Below are positions 1 through 8,794 of a stretch of DNA of 64,000 nucleotides, one piece after another. Numbering within the stretch: position 1 is the first letter of the stretch; each line of letters starts with the position of its first letter. The DNA is taken from the NCBI RefSeq assembly GCF_018343535.1, contig NZ_JAGYPF010000003.1, positions 124,001 through 188,000 on the forward strand, written 5' to 3'. Origin of the DNA: Neobacillus rhizophilus (GTDB taxonomy: Bacteria > Bacillota > Bacilli > Bacillales > Cytobacillaceae). A program made the position numbers and the translations under genes. The notes beneath the pieces are model-generated. The model had not been told where the DNA came from. It was given only the letters and a program-made list of their open reading frames with translations, and made no database searches.

Positions 1-180
1 CCAATAGCTGGCCGCAATCATGACATCGCCCGCAAATCCTAACATACTATCCATTAATCTTTGGTTGATTGCTTTCGTGGCAAAAACCAGAGCAGCCCCA
101 ATTGCAGTCATCCCCCAAGTAAATAGAGTAGCTATGAAAGCTTGCATTATAGGATTGAATTCCTGAAAAAACTCCACCAT
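1..180 (-). CDS. ZIP family metal transporter, N-terminal part (runs off window start)
   Basis: Only the first 60 codons are in the window. The reverse strand reads from ATG at 180 into a hydrophobic helix containing NPIMQAFIATLFTWG, then a second helix beginning near MLGFAG. This matches the first two membrane segments of bacterial ZIP (ZupT-like) divalent metal importers, which move Zn or Fe into the cytoplasm. The family usually has AAG where this protein reads AGD (FAGDVMIAASYW), a small oddity. The metal-binding helices lie outside the window, so specificity cannot be judged. It is divergent from cgoX; the 200 bp between them is AT-rich and holds both promoters. Confidence 0.8.
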   Translation of the reverse strand, partial: MVEFFQEFNPIMQAFIATLFTWGMTAIGAALVFATKAINQRLMDSMLGFAGDVMIAASYW

Positions 181-383
181 TATGTTGGGCCCCTTTTTAA
201 GAAGAAATAATGTTATCAAATCATTACCAATCATTATTTCTAGATTTTTGAAATTTACTCTTTTTATATATTCTGAGTGCTTGCAGCCATAAGGGAGAAA
301 GTTACCTGAGCTATTTTTCCCCCTACCCAGGTATGGTACACTTAAAAAGTGAAGAAGTTTGAAATAATTAAGAGGTGGCAGCA

Positions 384-1766
384 GTGAAAACAGTCGTAGT
401 AATTGGCGGCGGTATTACGGGGCTATCAGCCATGTATGAATTGCAAAAATGGAAAAAGGCGAATCAAGCAGATATGAAGCTTGTTCTGGTTGAAGCGTCC
501 AATCAGTTGGGCGGAAAAATCCGTACTGTCAAACAAGATGGCTTTATCATGGAGGCAGGAGCAGATTCCATCGTGGCCCGTAAAATGGAGTCCATGCCTA
601 TCTTAGAGGAACTTGGTCTGGAGAAAGAAATTGTCTACAATGCAACAGGCCGTTCGTTTATTTATGCAGATGGAGAATTGAAGCCCATTCCGGTGGATGC
701 AGTGTTCGGAATTCCAGCAAGCATTGAATCGCTGGCAAAAAGCACGCTCGTTTCAGCTGAAGGAAAAGTGGCTGCACTGAAGGATTTTTATTCAAAAAAT
801 GAAACATTCACCAAGAATGACTCTATCGGTTCCTTTCTGGAGCATTTTCTTGGAAAGGAATTGGTTGAAAAACAAATTGCCCCTGTCCTTTCCGGCGTCT
901 ATTCTGGAAAACTTAGTGACTTAACTATCGCCTCCACCCTTCCATATTTAATTGATTATAAAGAAAAATACGGAAGTATCATCAAAGGCCTCGAAGCCAA
1001 TAAGCAGAAATTTACAGGCGGAGAAAGGAAGTTTCTTTCTTTCCAAAATGGCTTAGGCTCGCTTATAGATGCGTTTGAGGAAAAGCTTGATGAAGTGGAA
1101 ATTTTACTTAATTCAAATGTCACGAAAATAGAAAAAGAAGGCAGTAATTACCTAGTGGTTCTAAACAATCTGGAAATCATCGAAGCGGATTACGTTATCC
1201 TTAGTATTCCGCATACGGCTGCTGAATCCTTAATCACTGACCCGGACCTGTCAAAAGATTTCGCTGGGTTGAAAAACAGTTCATTGATAAGTGTGTATGT
1301 TGGTTTTGACGTGCCTGACAGTGTCCTTCCTGCTGATGGAACAGGGTTTATCGCCGCGAATACAGATGAGTTGTCCTGCAACGCCTGTACTTGGACAAGC
1401 CGGAAATGGGAGCATACATCAAAGTCAGGGAACCTGCTTGTCAGATTGTTTTATAAAAGCAGCCACCCATCCTTCGCTTCATTAAAGGAAATGGACCAAG
1501 AAGAACTACTCAATGTTGCGCTTAGCGATATTAACAAAGCCCTTGGCATTACCGCCAAGCCTGCTGACAGTGAAATCACCAAATGGACCGAGCAAATGCC
1601 GAATTATTTGATTTCCCATCCTAAAAGTGTCGAAGCACTAGAAAGCAAAATGGCAGCCGCTTACCCAGGGGTTATCCTTGCCGGTTGTTCTTACTATGGC
1701 GTGGGAATCCCTGATTGCATTGAAAACGGAATAGATTCAGCAAGAAAGATTATTCACACATTCTAA
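384..1766 (+). CDS. cgoX: Coproporphyrinogen III oxidase / protoporphyrinogen oxidase family (CgoX, formerly HemY)
   Basis: FAD-dependent amine-oxidase-fold enzyme of about 460 residues, the usual size. In Firmicutes CgoX oxidises coproporphyrinogen III to coproporphyrin III in the coproporphyrin-dependent heme pathway. The N terminus has the Rossmann dinucleotide motif GGGITG followed by LVEASNQLGGKIRT, typical of FAD-binding oxidases. The C terminus has GVILAGCSYYGVGIPDCIENG, the second FAD-contact region. An in-frame GTG lies at 375, but the Shine-Dalgarno-like AGAGGTGG at 371-378 overlaps it and is well placed for GTG at 384, so 384 is preferred. hemE and hemH are not adjacent. The gene converges on the heme-stress operon hssS-hssR-hrtA-hrtB, so heme synthesis and heme export lie side by side. 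Confidence 0.9.
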   Translation: MKTVVVIGGGITGLSAMYELQKWKKANQADMKLVLVEASNQLGGKIRTVKQDGFIMEAGADSIVARKMESMPILEELGLEKEIVYNATGRSFIYADGELKPIPVDAVFGIPASIESLAKSTLVSAEGKVAALKDFYSKNETFTKNDSIGSFLEHFLGKELVEKQIAPVLSGVYSGKLSDLTIASTLPYLIDYKEKYGSIIKGLEANKQKFTGGERKFLSFQNGLGSLIDAFEEKLDEVEILLNSNVTKIEKEGSNYLVVLNNLEIIEADYVILSIPHTAAESLITDPDLSKDFAGLKNSSLISVYVGFDVPDSVLPADGTGFIAANTDELSCNACTWTSRKWEHTSKSGNLLVRLFYKSSHPSFASLKEMDQEELLNVALSDINKALGITAKPADSEITKWTEQMPNYLISHPKSVEALESKMAAAYPGVILAGCSYYGVGIPDCIENGIDSARKIIHTF

Positions 1767-1772
1767 CATTTA

Positions 1773-1807
1773 GAGGATAGCTGCTTTTATTCAGCTATCC
1801 TCGTTTT
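1773..1807. terminator. Shared terminator between cgoX and hssS
   Basis: Perfect 11-bp stem GAGGATAGCTG/CAGCTATCCTC with an 8-base loop, followed by GTTTTAAA on the plus strand. It lies between two convergent genes and probably ends both transcripts. Confidence 0.85.
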
Positions 1808-1820
1808 AAATCAAACATTA

Positions 1821-3197
1821 TCAAACCGGTAATTCAACTATAAAAGTAGTCCCTTCATTTTCCTTACTGCTTACTTGAATGTGGCCGCTATGCAAATCTA
1901 TGATCGTTTTGACTATTGACAAACCGAGCCCTGTACCTTCAATAGTTCTTGTTCGTGCCTTGTCTGCCCGATAAAAGCGGTCAAAGATCCTGTCTAATTC
2001 CAAATTATTCATCCCTATTCCTGTATCATCAAAAGTCACGTATACGGATTGTCCTCTTTTTTCAATGGAAATATCAATAGTCCCATTTGGTCTATTATAT
2101 TTCATGGCATTGGACAGAAGGTTATCCCAGACCGTATTCAGCATGGAGGGGTCCCCGACAATCTCGATATCCGGCAGGGAATAGCTTAGCATTATCTCTT
2201 TTTCATTTATTGCCCATTGATGATTTCGCACCAATTCCTTTATTTGCGCACCGACATTAAATGGATTTTTCCTTAAAATATCCTCATTTCGATCTAGCGA
2301 GGCGAGAAGCAATAATTGCTTTGTTAAGGTGGAAAGCCTGCTAATTTCACCATTAATGATGGATAAATATTGTTCTCTTTCTTCTTTACTTAACGATTGA
2401 TTTTCTAATAGGTTCGTATATCCTTTAATATTGGAAAGCGGCGACTGGATATCATGAGAAATATTCGAGATAAATTCCTTTCTCATGTCTTCCATTTGTG
2501 CTAATTTTCTCGCCATCCGCGAAAAACTATCGGATAGTTCTCCTAACTCATCATGGCGGGTACTATCCAATTCCACATTAAAATCACCATTTGCCAGTGA
2601 TTTTGTGGCTTTTGTCAGGTTAGAAATTGGCTTCACCAAATATTTTGTATTAATCAGGACCATTACGATGGTCAAAGTAATTGCTAGTACAAGGATCCAA
2701 CCAAATAAAATGTGCATCTCGTTGAAAAGGAACTTGATATCCGGCCTAATAAAAAGAGCATAGCTTCTTCCTTTATGTTGCAATGGAACACCGATAGTAT
2801 TCTTTAGTTCATCAGCAAAAAAGCCTGTAACAAATGTTTCCTGTGGAAAATGAAGCATCCCGTGAAAAATATCGCCCTTTAATACATCCTGTTGAGTGGA
2901 AACTGGAAGACTTTTATCCCGAAACGGATCACCAAAAAAGGTTCGGTTTCCATCCTTATCTACAAGGTAAATTTGATAACCGACTTTAGTGATGCTTTTT
3001 AGATACTCTGTCAGGCTAATCTCAGGATGCGCCTCAGCAAAGGCAGCAATATCTAATGCCACCTTTGTGTTTTTATCGTCATTATAAGGCTTCAATTTTT
3101 GCTGGTAATAGATATTGGATATGACAAAAGCTAAGATAAAGCTTATCAACATCATTCCAATCGTAATCACGATAAATTTCACATAAAGTGTTTTCAC
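1821..3197 (-). CDS. hssS: Heme sensor histidine kinase HssS
   Basis: Membrane histidine kinase of 458 residues. Two transmembrane helices (about 8-30 and 162-184) flank an extracytoplasmic sensor region. A HAMP linker follows, then the H-box with the phospho-acceptor His near 248 (SNISHDIQSP), and an ATPase domain with DTGIGM and GTGLGLSIV. The sensor region carries YQIYLVDKDGN, FFGDPFR, FVTGFFADE and ALFIRPDI, which match Staphylococcus HssS closely. In that family HssS senses heme stress and phosphorylates HssR. Its GTG start overlaps the last base of the hssR stop, showing translational coupling. It is last in hrtB-hrtA-hssR-hssS; in Staphylococcus the hss and hrt pairs are divergent, so this order differs. 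Confidence 0.88.
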   Translation of the reverse strand: MKTLYVKFIVITIGMMLISFILAFVISNIYYQQKLKPYNDDKNTKVALDIAAFAEAHPEISLTEYLKSITKVGYQIYLVDKDGNRTFFGDPFRDKSLPVSTQQDVLKGDIFHGMLHFPQETFVTGFFADELKNTIGVPLQHKGRSYALFIRPDIKFLFNEMHILFGWILVLAITLTIVMVLINTKYLVKPISNLTKATKSLANGDFNVELDSTRHDELGELSDSFSRMARKLAQMEDMRKEFISNISHDIQSPLSNIKGYTNLLENQSLSKEEREQYLSIINGEISRLSTLTKQLLLLASLDRNEDILRKNPFNVGAQIKELVRNHQWAINEKEIMLSYSLPDIEIVGDPSMLNTVWDNLLSNAMKYNRPNGTIDISIEKRGQSVYVTFDDTGIGMNNLELDRIFDRFYRADKARTRTIEGTGLGLSIVKTIIDLHSGHIQVSSKENEGTTFIVELPV

Positions 3198-3874
3198 TAA
3201 TGTTGGACCTCCAATAGATATCCGATACCACGGATTGTTTTTATTTGGAAGTCATGCGTCAGCTTAGAAAACCGTTCTCGCAATCTTTTTATATGAACAT
3301 CTACTGTTCGCGCATCCCCTTCATAATCCAAGCCCCAGATTTGTTCAATAAGGTGTTCTCTGGAAAAAACTTGCTTAGGATTAGATGCGAGATAATATAA
3401 AAGTTCAAATTCCTTTAAAGGCAAGAGTAATGTTCGGTTTCCACTCTGAACTTCATAGCTCTTTTTGTTGATTGTTGTACTGCCAACTCTTACGATCGAT
3501 TCATCTATTTGATGATCATATCGCCTTAACAAAGCTTTAATACGGTATGTTAACTCCCTAGGTTCAAAGGGCTTAACGAGATAATCATCTGTTCCTGCTT
3601 TAAATCCCTGCTCTTTATCTTCGATTTGATTTTTTGCCGTCAAAAGAATAACTGGAATGTCGTAATCTCTACGAATCTCTTTTGTCAATTGATAGCCATC
3701 CATGAATGGCATCATTACATCCACTACTGCTATATCACAAGCATCCTTTTTCAGCATCTCCAATGCGTCCATTCCGTTCTTCGCCTGGAATACCGTATAG
3801 CCTTGTTCAGTTAAGTGAATATTTAATAGCCTTAATATATTGATATCATCGTCTACAATTAAAATATTTGGCAT
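3197..3874 (-). CDS. hssR: Heme response regulator HssR (OmpR family)
   Basis: A 225-residue response regulator. The receiver domain has acidic residues DDD near 8-10, the phospho-acceptor Asp near 52 (VVDVMMP) and the conserved Lys in LVKPFEP. A C-terminal winged helix of the OmpR/PhoB type follows, with the recognition segment GLDYEGDARTVDVHIKRLR, nearly identical in pattern to Staphylococcus HssR. In the known system phosphorylated HssR activates hrtAB transcription when heme is in excess. The start is ATG with AGGAG nine bases upstream. The gap to hrtA is about 34 bp with no terminator, so it is probably cotranscribed with hrtBA and autoregulated. Confidence 0.88.
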   Translation of the reverse strand: MPNILIVDDDINILRLLNIHLTEQGYTVFQAKNGMDALEMLKKDACDIAVVDVMMPFMDGYQLTKEIRRDYDIPVILLTAKNQIEDKEQGFKAGTDDYLVKPFEPRELTYRIKALLRRYDHQIDESIVRVGSTTINKKSYEVQSGNRTLLLPLKEFELLYYLASNPKQVFSREHLIEQIWGLDYEGDARTVDVHIKRLRERFSKLTHDFQIKTIRGIGYLLEVQH

Positions 3875-3908
3875 TCATGGTTCTCCTATTTTTCTATATC
3901 CTAAAAAA

Positions 3909-4595
3909 TTAAACTGCACTTGGCAAAATCTGGCCATCACTCATTTTAATAATACGGTCAGCAAATGACAGCATTTCCTCATCGTGAGTCACCATTAATG
4001 TCGTTATGTTTAGCGTTTTTGTTAAATTGCTGATTAACGTCATCACATCTTTAGACCTTTTTGAATCTAAACTGGCAGTGGGTTCATCCGCAAAGAGGAC
4101 TTTTGGTTTATGGATTATGGCGCGGGCAATGGCAACTCGCTGCCTTTCTCCTCCGGATAAGGAAGCCGGGTAGGCATTTTTCCGATGATCCATTTCGACT
4201 AATTTTAGGATTTTATCAATTTCCTTTTTTTGCTCACGTTTCTTTAGTTTAGATTCAGATACATCCAACATTAGCATCAACTGCTCTTCTACGGTCAGAA
4301 AAGGTACCAGATGGGCAAATTGAAAGACGAACCCGAAATTATTAGCTCGGATTTTTCGCACCTGTTCTGAACTCATCGTAGTAATATTTTGCCCTTCAAA
4401 TATTACTTGCCCGTCTGATGCCGGCTGGAGTCCTGCCGCTATCGTAAGCAGTGTGCTTTTCCCAGAGCCCGAAGCACCCACTAAGGCGGTTACCTCACCT
4501 TCTTTTAAAGAAAGGTTAATTCCCTTTAGGATTTCCTCGTTAATTTCACCGATTGAAAAAGTTTTCCGTACTTCATCAATTGTAAATATAGTCAT
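3909..4595 (-). CDS. hrtA: Heme efflux ABC transporter ATPase HrtA
   Basis: A 228-residue ABC ATPase of the MacB/LolD class. It shows Walker A GASGSGKST at about 40-48, Q-loop FQFAHLVPF, signature [14 protein letters not shown] and Walker B VLFADEPTASLD, followed by the H-loop His in MVTHDEE. The HLVPFLTVEEQL segment matches HrtA. It powers HrtB, a MacB-like permease that removes heme from the membrane. The start codon is one base past the hrtB stop, so the genes are coupled. Assignment as HrtA rather than a generic antimicrobial peptide exporter rests on the adjacent hssRS-like pair. Confidence 0.85.
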   Translation of the reverse strand: MTIFTIDEVRKTFSIGEINEEILKGINLSLKEGEVTALVGASGSGKSTLLTIAAGLQPASDGQVIFEGQNITTMSSEQVRKIRANNFGFVFQFAHLVPFLTVEEQLMLMLDVSESKLKKREQKKEIDKILKLVEMDHRKNAYPASLSGGERQRVAIARAIIHKPKVLFADEPTASLDSKRSKDVMTLISNLTKTLNITTLMVTHDEEMLSFADRIIKMSDGQILPSAV

Positions 4596-4596
4596 A

Positions 4597-5631
4597 TTAT
4601 ACCTCTCCTTGTTGAATCGCCTGCAATGGCTCGACTTTTTTTATTTGAATGCCAGATAGTGTAGCCCCAATAAAGCCAATCAATAGGAAAATGACGGACA
4701 ATTGTACTGTTGTTACAAGGGGTAGATGAAAAGGCAATCCTTTAGGTGCTGCAATATTAAATATTTGGCTTAGGGCAACAGATAAACTAAGCGAAATGGC
4801 TGTTATAAAAACCATTTGAGTCCACATCATTTTAAACAACGCACTCGTTTTGACACCAATTGCTTTAAGAATACCGTACAATCCAATTTTTTGAACGTTC
4901 ATCATGTAGAAAAAGATGGCAAACAACATTCCACTAATGACTACCAAAAACCAGATGATCATATTAAGTGACATCTGTTCCGCTTTATAACTCGAAATAG
5001 TACTTAGAAACTGATTGTTCGAAAAAGCTTGTAAGCCTGCGAATGATGGTGCTCCATCCCCTCCTGGTATAAAAATCAATTGCATATCGTTAACCCGGTA
5101 CATTTCTTTGTAGTCCTCCATATTGATAAAGGCAACTGGTGCATGGCTGAATTTTTGGTTATCCACAAAGCCTTTAACAACAAACTTTCCATTATACTGA
5201 TTGTTTGTAAAAGTATCTCCTATTTTAATACCCTCTTCTTTCATCGACTTGTCCAGGATGATTTCTCCCTTTTTCACATTTTTAAACAGCATTGAATCGG
5301 TTGATGTAACAAAGGCTACGCTTCGCTGCTTCCCCTCACTGTCATTCAAAAATCCCATTTGAATGGAAATTGCTGCAGCGTTTTTTTGCTTGTTTAAAAC
5401 TTTTTCTTGGACACTGTGATTTATTCTTGAAAGGTTGTAGTTTTTATCTGCTTCTTTGGTCATATAAAATGTTCCATCGGGCAGTTTTTTAATTAACGCT
5501 GCATTATCTTGTGATAATCCATTGGCCAAGCCAGATATAATAAACGTGAGTAAACTGACGAGAAAAACGATCGAACCTAATATCAAAAACCGCGCTTTAT
5601 TTTTCTTCATTTCTTTCCAAGCAATGTTCAT
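4597..5631 (-). CDS. hrtB: Heme efflux ABC transporter permease HrtB (FtsX/MacB type)
   Basis: About 344 residues with the FtsX plan: one N-terminal helix (FLILGSIVFLVSLLTFIISG), a large extracytoplasmic domain of about 200 residues, and three C-terminal helices. NISLF-like and SYKAEQMSLNMI elements and KIGLYGILKAIGVKTSALF resemble Staphylococcus HrtB. The first ATG (5637) abuts GGAGGT, so the second ATG at 5631, seven bases from GGAGG, is the likely start. It is the first gene of the operon. Its promoter region contains an HssR-like direct repeat at 5680-5698. Confidence 0.85.
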   Translation of the reverse strand: MNIAWKEMKKNKARFLILGSIVFLVSLLTFIISGLANGLSQDNAALIKKLPDGTFYMTKEADKNYNLSRINHSVQEKVLNKQKNAAAISIQMGFLNDSEGKQRSVAFVTSTDSMLFKNVKKGEIILDKSMKEEGIKIGDTFTNNQYNGKFVVKGFVDNQKFSHAPVAFINMEDYKEMYRVNDMQLIFIPGGDGAPSFAGLQAFSNNQFLSTISSYKAEQMSLNMIIWFLVVISGMLFAIFFYMMNVQKIGLYGILKAIGVKTSALFKMMWTQMVFITAISLSLSVALSQIFNIAAPKGLPFHLPLVTTVQLSVIFLLIGFIGATLSGIQIKKVEPLQAIQQGEV

Positions 5632-5679
5632 GTTCATACCTCCAATTCCTTAATGACATCCTTAGTTTATAATCGCTGT

Positions 5680-5698
5680 GTGAACAGACGGTGAACAG
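5680..5698 (-). promoter_or_regulatory. HssR-type direct repeat upstream of hrtB
   Basis: On the minus strand CTGTTCAC is repeated exactly with an 11-bp period (CTGTTCAC-CGT-CTGTTCAC), about 50 bp before the hrtB start and just upstream of a -10-like TATAAA (5666-5671). Staphylococcus HssR binds a GTTCA-containing direct repeat with the same 11-bp period, so this is a good candidate activator site. It is unproven here. Confidence 0.7.
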
Positions 5699-5713
5699 GA
5701 GGTTACATTAAAT

Positions 5714-5784
5714 GAAAACTCGCCGATTGGCGAGTCCGTTAGGACGGTTCATGAGGCGTAGTTGAATTTATGCTTTTTGCTAAA
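5714..5784 (+). repeat. Structured intergenic repeat, copy 1 (of 5)
   Basis: Contains a CTCGCC-GATT-GGCGAG hairpin, then TCC-GTTA-GGA, then GGCGTAGTTGAATTTATGC in which GCGTA can pair with TATGC. The middle reads GACGGTTCATGAGGCG where the other copies read GACGAAGACAGAGGCG, and the long terminal hairpin is absent, so this copy is partly degenerate. It lies between the 3-prime end of the HAD gene and the hrtB promoter. Confidence 0.75.
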
Positions 5785-5832
5785 TAAAAAAAGAAACAAT
5801 TTCTAATCGCTAGTTTAGAAACTGTTTCTTTT
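5784..5832 (-). terminator. Terminator of the HAD phosphatase gene
   Basis: Imperfect stem AAGAAACAATTTCTAA/TTTAGAAACTGTTTCTT, with a T-rich run on the minus strand after it. It lies 18 bp past the stop of the minus-strand gene at 5850. Confidence 0.75.
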
Positions 5833-5849
5833 CTTTAGATTGACATTCC

Positions 5850-6626
5850 TTATAGTAACCCGACCATTTTCAGGCCGTGGAAAATTCCATTGTCATCAAC
5901 GGATTTGGTTACATATTTTGCGGCTTTTTTCACCTTTTCTTCTGCATTCCCCATTGCCACACTATTCTCTACGGTTGTGAGCATTTCCATATCATTCAGT
6001 GCATCGCCAAAGGCATATTGCCGTTCCGGAGGAATTCCTAGTTTTTCAGCTATTCTTTCAATTCCTTTTGCTTTTGACCCTCCCTTTGGAAGAACATCAA
6101 CAGCGAGGGGATGCCATCTTATATAATCAAAGTCATGGAAATCCCGTTCGTATTGTTTTTCTTCACCTTCCGTACAAAACAGGAGCGTTTGAAACAAATC
6201 TCGCCCTTTGTAATAGTGCGGGTCGTGCGTAGGAGTTCGATCGATTTTTAATGTTCCAATGCTTTCATTAATGTAGGCATGGTCCGGCACATTGGCTTTC
6301 ATATCCTCATGGTCCATGAAGACAACAGGATGATTATTTAAAAGCGCCGTTTCAGTTAGTTTTTCCAACGAAATCGTATTCAGTGGATTGGTATATAAAA
6401 CTTCCCCGTTTAACACAACATATTGACCGTTGTAGCTTACATATGTATTTATATCCAATTCTTCTCGCAAATCTTCAAACATAAAAGGAGCCCTTCCGGT
6501 AGCAATTGCGACAACATGTCCCAGTTCCTTTAATTTAAAAACTGCCTCTTTTGTCGCTGCAGGAAGCTCTTTTTTTGAGTCAAGCAACGTTCCGTCTATA
6601 TCGAAAAAAATCACGCTTTGTTTCAC
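5850..6626 (-). CDS. Cof-type HAD phosphatase, YkrA-like
   Basis: HAD superfamily hydrolase of about 258 residues. Motif I is DIDGTLLD near the N terminus (nucleophile and acid Asp). A small C2-type cap follows, with GRAPFMFEDL and SYNGQYVV. Motif III and IV are KGSKAKGIE and FGDALNDMEML, the usual Mg-binding Asp pair. This layout fits Cof-type phosphatases acting on small phosphorylated metabolites; the substrate is unknown. The frame extends 20 codons upstream to a TTG at 6686, but that stretch has no ribosome binding site and contains the promoter-like TATTATACT. GTG at 6626 gives the family-like start MKQSVIFFDIDG, so it is preferred. Terminators lie on both sides, so it is probably monocistronic. 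Confidence 0.85.
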   Translation of the reverse strand: MKQSVIFFDIDGTLLDSKKELPAATKEAVFKLKELGHVVAIATGRAPFMFEDLREELDINTYVSYNGQYVVLNGEVLYTNPLNTISLEKLTETALLNNHPVVFMDHEDMKANVPDHAYINESIGTLKIDRTPTHDPHYYKGRDLFQTLLFCTEGEEKQYERDFHDFDYIRWHPLAVDVLPKGGSKAKGIERIAEKLGIPPERQYAFGDALNDMEMLTTVENSVAMGNAEEKVKKAAKYVTKSVDDNGIFHGLKMVGLL

Positions 6627-6821
6627 ATTCTGTCCCACTTTCAAAGTATAATATTTAAAAAGTTCGTTTCTTTGTAACATTCCCAAATATTTGTATTCAC
6701 AACCGTTTGCTTCAATTCATTTATAAGTCTAAATTATGAAACCCGTTTCATGTCAAATGAAAAGAAAAAGGGCTATAATGCCCCTTTGTAACCTTCATCT
6801 TCATCGAGATATACATAATTT

Positions 6822-6858
6822 TCAAAAACTGCTGGGATTCTTCTCCCAGCAGTTTTTT
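6822..6858. terminator. Terminator after the DUF4317 gene
   Basis: Perfect 9-bp stem CTGCTGGGA/TCCCAGCAG with T-runs on both strands. It lies about 27 bp past the stop at 6885. The rest of 6627-6821 holds the promoter of the HAD gene and an imperfect inverted repeat AAAGGGC-TATAAT-GCCCCTTT at 6768-6788 of unknown use. Confidence 0.85.
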
Positions 6859-6884
6859 TATTGTGTATAATCTATCCAATCCAA

Positions 6885-8042
6885 CTAGAGTGTCGTCGAT
6901 TCCAATCGAAATCCTTCCACGACCACCTCTTCATCAACTTCGAGCAGTAAGCATCGTTTTCCTTCGAAGGTGATATATTTGACATTTTTCAAGTCTTTCG
7001 GGTTGATGGTTACCTCAGCAACCTTGGTGCTGATTTTTATCGTTTTTGGAACTAAACTGCTCGCTTTGAATTCATGTTTTTCGTCCGCTACGACACTTTT
7101 GAAAGCATGTTCCACTTTGGCCGTATCGATATTTTCGACACCGCTGACTGTCAAAATCCGTTCGATGTCCCGATAGTCTAATGTAGGGATTTCACTTTCC
7201 TCGTTTTCTATATTCTCTTGTACTACCCTGTCGATTTCCTCGTAAACATTTGAAATAACCGCGGAATCTACTTCGTCTCCTATTACTTCTTTTAAGACCT
7301 GATCAAAACTGTCCTTATCTTCCTGAGCGGTAATGATGTCTTCACAATTGAGAACCTCTTCAATAAATGTGAAATCAGGTTGATTTGCTTTCCCCGCACA
7401 GTAAAGAATATGGTTCACATCTGCTGCATTGTCATTAAATGCTGGGAACAGAAAACCCGATAATGGAGAGTCTAAATTAATAATAGGATCCACAAAATTA
7501 TAGGATTTGAATTCTTTCTCGATATAATCAAACATTAATGCCTTTTTCGGTTGATCGGTTTTATTTAGGCTGCAAAGGATAATTCCGCTGGAATAAACCT
7601 CATCATCCCCGCCTTCTTCGGACTCCTGGTTCCGCTTCTTCGTCTGTTTTCGGTATTCTGCCCGAATAAATGTTACAACTGTATCAAATTCATAAGCCCC
7701 ACGCGCAAACATTTTTGTGACGATTTCCAGCATGTATTCCTGCCAGTCTTCCGAGTCTGCCTGCAATCCTTCGTAGAGGAATGATTGTGTGCTGTCTTCC
7801 ACATCACGCCTGAACTTCAGCTCAAACAATTTGGCATCAAGATGGCCTGTCAAAACCTTTTTAAAGTTTTTCAAAAACAATTCCTGCGTTTCCTGTTCTA
7901 ACATTTGAAATGGCTGGCTGACTTGATGGTAGATCTCGCCTGATTCTTTCTTTACATAAACATTGAAGATTTCATGAATGTTCATCCGATAATTGTCCAA
8001 TTTAAATTCCTTGCGGATATTAGCAATGTCTTTTTTATTCAT
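6885..8042 (-). CDS. DUF4317 family protein
   Basis: A soluble protein of about 386 residues with no signal peptide or membrane helix. The N-terminal MNKKDIANIRKEFKLDN and the block FNVYVKKESGEIYH followed by KKVLTGHLDAKLFELKF are characteristic of DUF4317 proteins, which are common in Firmicutes and have no assigned activity. The centre is acidic (QESEEGGDDEV, NIENEESEIP). The reading frame has two possible ATGs, 8051 and 8042. The second lies nine bases from GGGAG and gives the family-like start, so 8042 is chosen. It ends at a strong terminator. Neighbours give no functional hint. Confidence 0.8.
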   Translation of the reverse strand: MNKKDIANIRKEFKLDNYRMNIHEIFNVYVKKESGEIYHQVSQPFQMLEQETQELFLKNFKKVLTGHLDAKLFELKFRRDVEDSTQSFLYEGLQADSEDWQEYMLEIVTKMFARGAYEFDTVVTFIRAEYRKQTKKRNQESEEGGDDEVYSSGIILCSLNKTDQPKKALMFDYIEKEFKSYNFVDPIINLDSPLSGFLFPAFNDNAADVNHILYCAGKANQPDFTFIEEVLNCEDIITAQEDKDSFDQVLKEVIGDEVDSAVISNVYEEIDRVVQENIENEESEIPTLDYRDIERILTVSGVENIDTAKVEHAFKSVVADEKHEFKASSLVPKTIKISTKVAEVTINPKDLKNVKYITFEGKRCLLLEVDEEVVVEGFRLESTTL

Positions 8043-8104
8043 TTGTCTCATCTCCCATCCCTGATTATACTGTCTAAAAAAATATTCGGAAACCTCTATC
8101 CTAG

Positions 8105-8758
8105 CTATGCTTGTACAATTTGGTTTGATTCGTAGACGTGGATTCCTGAAGTGCCTTTTTGCGCAATACGAATCATTGCACCAGCTACCGTTTCTGCATG
8201 TACAGGCTTGTACTTTTTCAGTGTTCCTAAGAAGAGAGGGGACAGTATACTAGAAAGGACTGCCGAAATGCGTTCTCCGAATCGAAACTCCTCCCGGTTA
8301 CCAAGTAAAAGCGATGGCCGGAAAATGTGTAGTGCGGAAAGGCCAAGTCCAAGCAATTCCTTCTCAACCTCTCCCTTTACGCGAATGTAAAATGTCCGGG
8401 ACGCGGGATTTGCTCCCATTGATGTTATAATGAGGAACTGCTTCGCACCCTGGGCTTTTGCCATTCGGCCAAGTGCCAGCGGATATTCATAGTCTACCAA
8501 GCGGAAAGCCTTTTGGCTGCCTGCTTTTTTAATCGTCGTTCCAAGAGCGCAAAACACATCCGCTCCCGCTAAATCTACATCCGACTGCTCCAATCGGTTG
8601 AAATCGACGATCTTCTCCTGCAGTTTTGGATGGGCAATCCCTGTTGGCCGCCGGACAATAAGCGTTACAGCTGTGTATGCCGGATTGATTAGTAAAAGAT
8701 GTACAAGCTCCTTTCCTACCAAGCCGGTCGCCCCAGCAACAACTGCTTTTTGATTCAT
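8105..8758 (-). CDS. NAD(P)-binding Rossmann oxidoreductase (HTATIP2/YbjT-like)
   Basis: A 217-residue short-chain Rossmann protein. The N terminus has the dinucleotide motif GATGLVGKELV, then CALGTTIKKAGS and VDYEYPLALGRMAKAQGAKQFLIITSMGA, with the conserved Ser. This pattern is shared with atypical SDRs related to HTATIP2 and YbjT, where catalysis is often unclear. The later motif RVKGEVEKELLGLGLSALHIFRPSLLLG is also typical. The substrate is unknown. It is followed on the same strand by the DUF4317 gene after about 60 bp. Confidence 0.8.
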   Translation of the reverse strand: MNQKAVVAGATGLVGKELVHLLLINPAYTAVTLIVRRPTGIAHPKLQEKIVDFNRLEQSDVDLAGADVFCALGTTIKKAGSQKAFRLVDYEYPLALGRMAKAQGAKQFLIITSMGANPASRTFYIRVKGEVEKELLGLGLSALHIFRPSLLLGNREEFRFGERISAVLSSILSPLFLGTLKKYKPVHAETVAGAMIRIAQKGTSGIHVYESNQIVQA

Positions 8759-8794
8759 CCTATAATTCCTCCCAATTTCCCACTAAAAATCTCT

